DNA of 64,000 nucleotides from the NCBI RefSeq assembly GCF_030388665.1, contig NZ_CP128846.1:1798001-1862000 (forward strand). The letters run 5' to 3'. A program made the translations under genes and the position numbers. The number at the start of each line of letters is the position of its first letter. The stretch's first letter is position 1. Positions 62,597 to 64,000 of the stretch are shown here, piece after piece. This stretch comes from Streptomyces flavofungini. GTDB taxonomy: Bacteria > Actinomycetota > Actinomycetes > Streptomycetales > Streptomycetaceae. The notes beneath the pieces were generated by a model that was not told where the DNA came from, did not search any database, and saw only the letters and a program-made list of their open reading frames with translations.

Positions 62597-64000
62597 TCAG
62601 GTCGCGAAGCCCGCGACGCGCAAGGCGTGCACGAGGTCCCAGTGGCGCTCGTCCGACGCCGCCTTCGCGGCCTCCAGGAGCTGCGGGATGAGCCGGGGCG
62701 GGTCGGTGTGCGCGCAGGCCGCGACGTCCTCGGCGCTGCGGACCCGGACGAACGCGTCGAGCAGCGCCCGGGCCTCACGGGTGCGCCCCGCGTCGGCGAG
62801 CGCGATCAGGGACTCGGCGATCTCCGGGGCGGGCCGGGCCACGCCCTGGCGCAGCAACTTGCGGCAGTCCTCGGCGCGCCCCGCGCCCGCGAGCGCGTCC
62901 GCGACGGCCACGAGCCGGTCGGGCGGCAGCGACGCGGCCTCCCACAGCAGCGTCGCCCAGTCGGCGGCGAGGCCCGCGTGGTGCAGCTCCTCCGCGAACA
63001 GCGGGAGCCTGACCGCGGGCCACCCCGCCGCCTCGACGAGGACGCCGTGCGCCTCGCCGCTGCGGCCCTCGCCCCGCAGCCGGAGCAGGGCCTGCACGGC
63101 GTCGACGGTGACGCGCTCGTGGACGAGGTGCTCGTCCGCGAGGTGCGTGTCGGCGGCGCGCGCCTCGGCCGCCGCGCGGTCGGCGGCGGCCCGGTCCGCG
63201 GACCTGGACCGCCTCGGGGCGCGCGGCGCGGCGTCCATGGCCTGGGCGTAGCGCGCGCCGCGGGGCGTCCCGGCGTCGGCGGGCGCGGCGTTTGCCGTGG
63301 GGACGGCGACGGGACCCACCCCGTCCGCCTCGTCGGCGTCGAGCCCGCCGAACCCGGCGAAGCGGGCGCCCCGGGGGCGGCGGGGGCCGGCCTGCTGGGG
63401 GACGCGCGCGGCGGGGCCGGGCGGGTCGGCCTGGCCGTGCTCGTCCGGGGCGGGGGCGACCTCGTGGGGGCGGCCGTCGGGGCGGGGGTGCTCTTCAGCG
63501 GCGGAGGGCGGGGCGGGCAGCGGGGCGCCGGGGTCGTACTCGGCGGGGCCGGGGTCGTACTCGGCGGGGCCGGAGTCGTACTCGGTGGCGCCGGAGTCGT
63601 ACTCGGCGGGGCGGGGGTCGGATCCGGTGGATTGAGGTCCCCCGAAGTCCACCCACTGCGGTGCGTTCACCCGGTCGAGGCGGTCGAGGCGCGCACGCAG
63701 CTCCCCGCAGCGCGCGGCGGCGCGTTCGTGGTCGTCGCGCACCCAGGCCAGGTCCAGGTGGATGCGGTCCACTTCGTCGGCCGTGGGGGCGACGGCGAGG
63801 GCGCGCGCGAGTTCCTGCTGCCGTTCCTGGGCGAACCGCTGCTCCTGGAGCATCAGGTCGAGCCGGTCGCTGAGGAGTTCGCGCGCCCCGGGCCGGCCGT
63901 CGTGCGCGGCCACCGACGCCGCGTGCAGGGCCCGCGCCCGTGCCGTCTCGGCGTGCGCGACGCCCACCCCGAAGTCGGCCGCGAGGTCGTGGAGCAGCGC
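62597..64000 (-). CDS. Unknown coiled-coil / helical-repeat protein (5' truncated at the window end)
   Basis: The frame is open to the right edge, so the N-terminus is missing. The visible part begins with a helical, charged, coiled-coil-like stretch (LSDRLDLMLQEQRFAQERQQELARALAV..., WVRDDHERAAARCGELRARLDRLDR). A disordered linker with tandem EYD(S/P)G repeats and acidic/Pro-rich sequence follows. The C-terminal 230 residues are alpha-helical with TPR/HEAT-like periodicity (VQALLRLRGEGRSGEAHGVLVEAAGW, LLWEAASLPPDRLVAVADALAGAGRAEDCRKLL). No catalytic motif is seen. I do not recognise the family with confidence; the layout resembles large Streptomyces regulators with an N-terminal HTH, which would lie outside the window. 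Confidence 0.7.
   Translation of the reverse strand, partial: ALLHDLAADFGVGVAHAETARARALHAASVAAHDGRPGARELLSDRLDLMLQEQRFAQERQQELARALAVAPTADEVDRIHLDLAWVRDDHERAAARCGELRARLDRLDRVNAPQWVDFGGPQSTGSDPRPAEYDSGATEYDSGPAEYDPGPAEYDPGAPLPAPPSAAEEHPRPDGRPHEVAPAPDEHGQADPPGPAARVPQQAGPRRPRGARFAGFGGLDADEADGVGPVAVPTANAAPADAGTPRGARYAQAMDAAPRAPRRSRSADRAAADRAAAEARAADTHLADEHLVHERVTVDAVQALLRLRGEGRSGEAHGVLVEAAGWPAVRLPLFAEELHHAGLAADWATLLWEAASLPPDRLVAVADALAGAGRAEDCRKLLRQGVARPAPEIAESLIALADAGRTREARALLDAFVRVRSAEDVAACAHTDPPRLIPQLLEAAKAASDERHWDLVHALRVAGFAT
63530..63613. repeat. Four tandem 21-bp repeats inside the terminal gene
   Basis: Four 21-base units (GGGGTCGTACTC... type) in frame, encoding seven-residue (G/R)(P/A)(A/T)EYD(S/P) repeats on the - strand. 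A minisatellite within a disordered linker, not a CRISPR array because there are no spacers. Confidence 0.85.

Overview
The window is high-GC, strongly C/G-third-position DNA from an actinomycete, almost certainly a Streptomyces. It carries a conservon (cvnA-E type operon), a SsgA-like sporulation protein, a LuxR-family regulator with a rare TTA (bldA) codon, and a multimodular peptide synthetase. I see no rRNA, tRNA, CRISPR, insertion sequence or integrase. Genes run off both ends of the window.

1-9.7 kb (+ strand): a partial ADP-ribosylglycohydrolase is followed by a tightly packed operon of a Trypco1 protein, a trypsin-like protease fused to a VMAP C-terminal region, a MoxR AAA+ ATPase, and a 1429-residue vWA protein that also carries a degenerate kinase, an FtsK/EccC-like region without a P-loop, and TPRs. 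A Nudix hydrolase follows. This is a vWA-MoxR-VMAP ternary conflict system with a protease as likely effector. 9.7-18.1 kb (- strand): Ogt-type alkylguanine methyltransferase, an Ada-like/AlkA fusion glycosylase, a macrodomain protein, a phytoene-dehydrogenase-like flavoenzyme, an inositol-monophosphatase-family enzyme, a gamma-glutamyltransferase-family protein, and the TTA-containing LuxR regulator.

18.1-45.1 kb: the biosynthetic core. A 415-bp divergent regulatory region holds a perfect 22-bp palindrome. It separates the LuxR gene from a TDO-superfamily haem-dioxygenase-like gene and a single 23.1-kb NRPS gene (six modules, A-T-E / C-A-T / C-A-T-E / C-A-T / C-A(MT)-T / C-A-T-TE). A SsgA-like gene (opposite strand) and a cytochrome P450 follow. 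The predicted product is a hexapeptide with D-residues at 1 and 3 and an N-methylated residue at 5, released or cyclised by a type I thioesterase. A-domain pocket residues fall into three classes and do not match codes I can confidently assign. Parts of A3, A4 and A6 are nearly identical at DNA level, a sign of recombination between modules.

45.1-54.4 kb: a complete conservon on the - strand (sensor kinase, roadblock protein, DUF742 protein, GTPase, CYP157-like P450 without an ExxR motif), then a DUF4232-type lipoprotein, a NarL-type two-component system and a divergent SAM methyltransferase. 54.7-62.5 kb: a GntR regulator and a secreted M9 collagenase-like protease (+), then a - strand operon for reductive pyrimidine degradation (beta-ureidopropionase-like nitrilase, class III aminotransferase, dihydropyrimidinase, LLM/F420 oxidoreductase) with a well-formed promoter and GTAGA repeats just downstream of its -10 box. 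62.6 kb to the end: a partial coiled-coil / helical-repeat protein of unknown role.

All motif, pocket-residue and repeat calls were read by eye; nothing was searched against a database.
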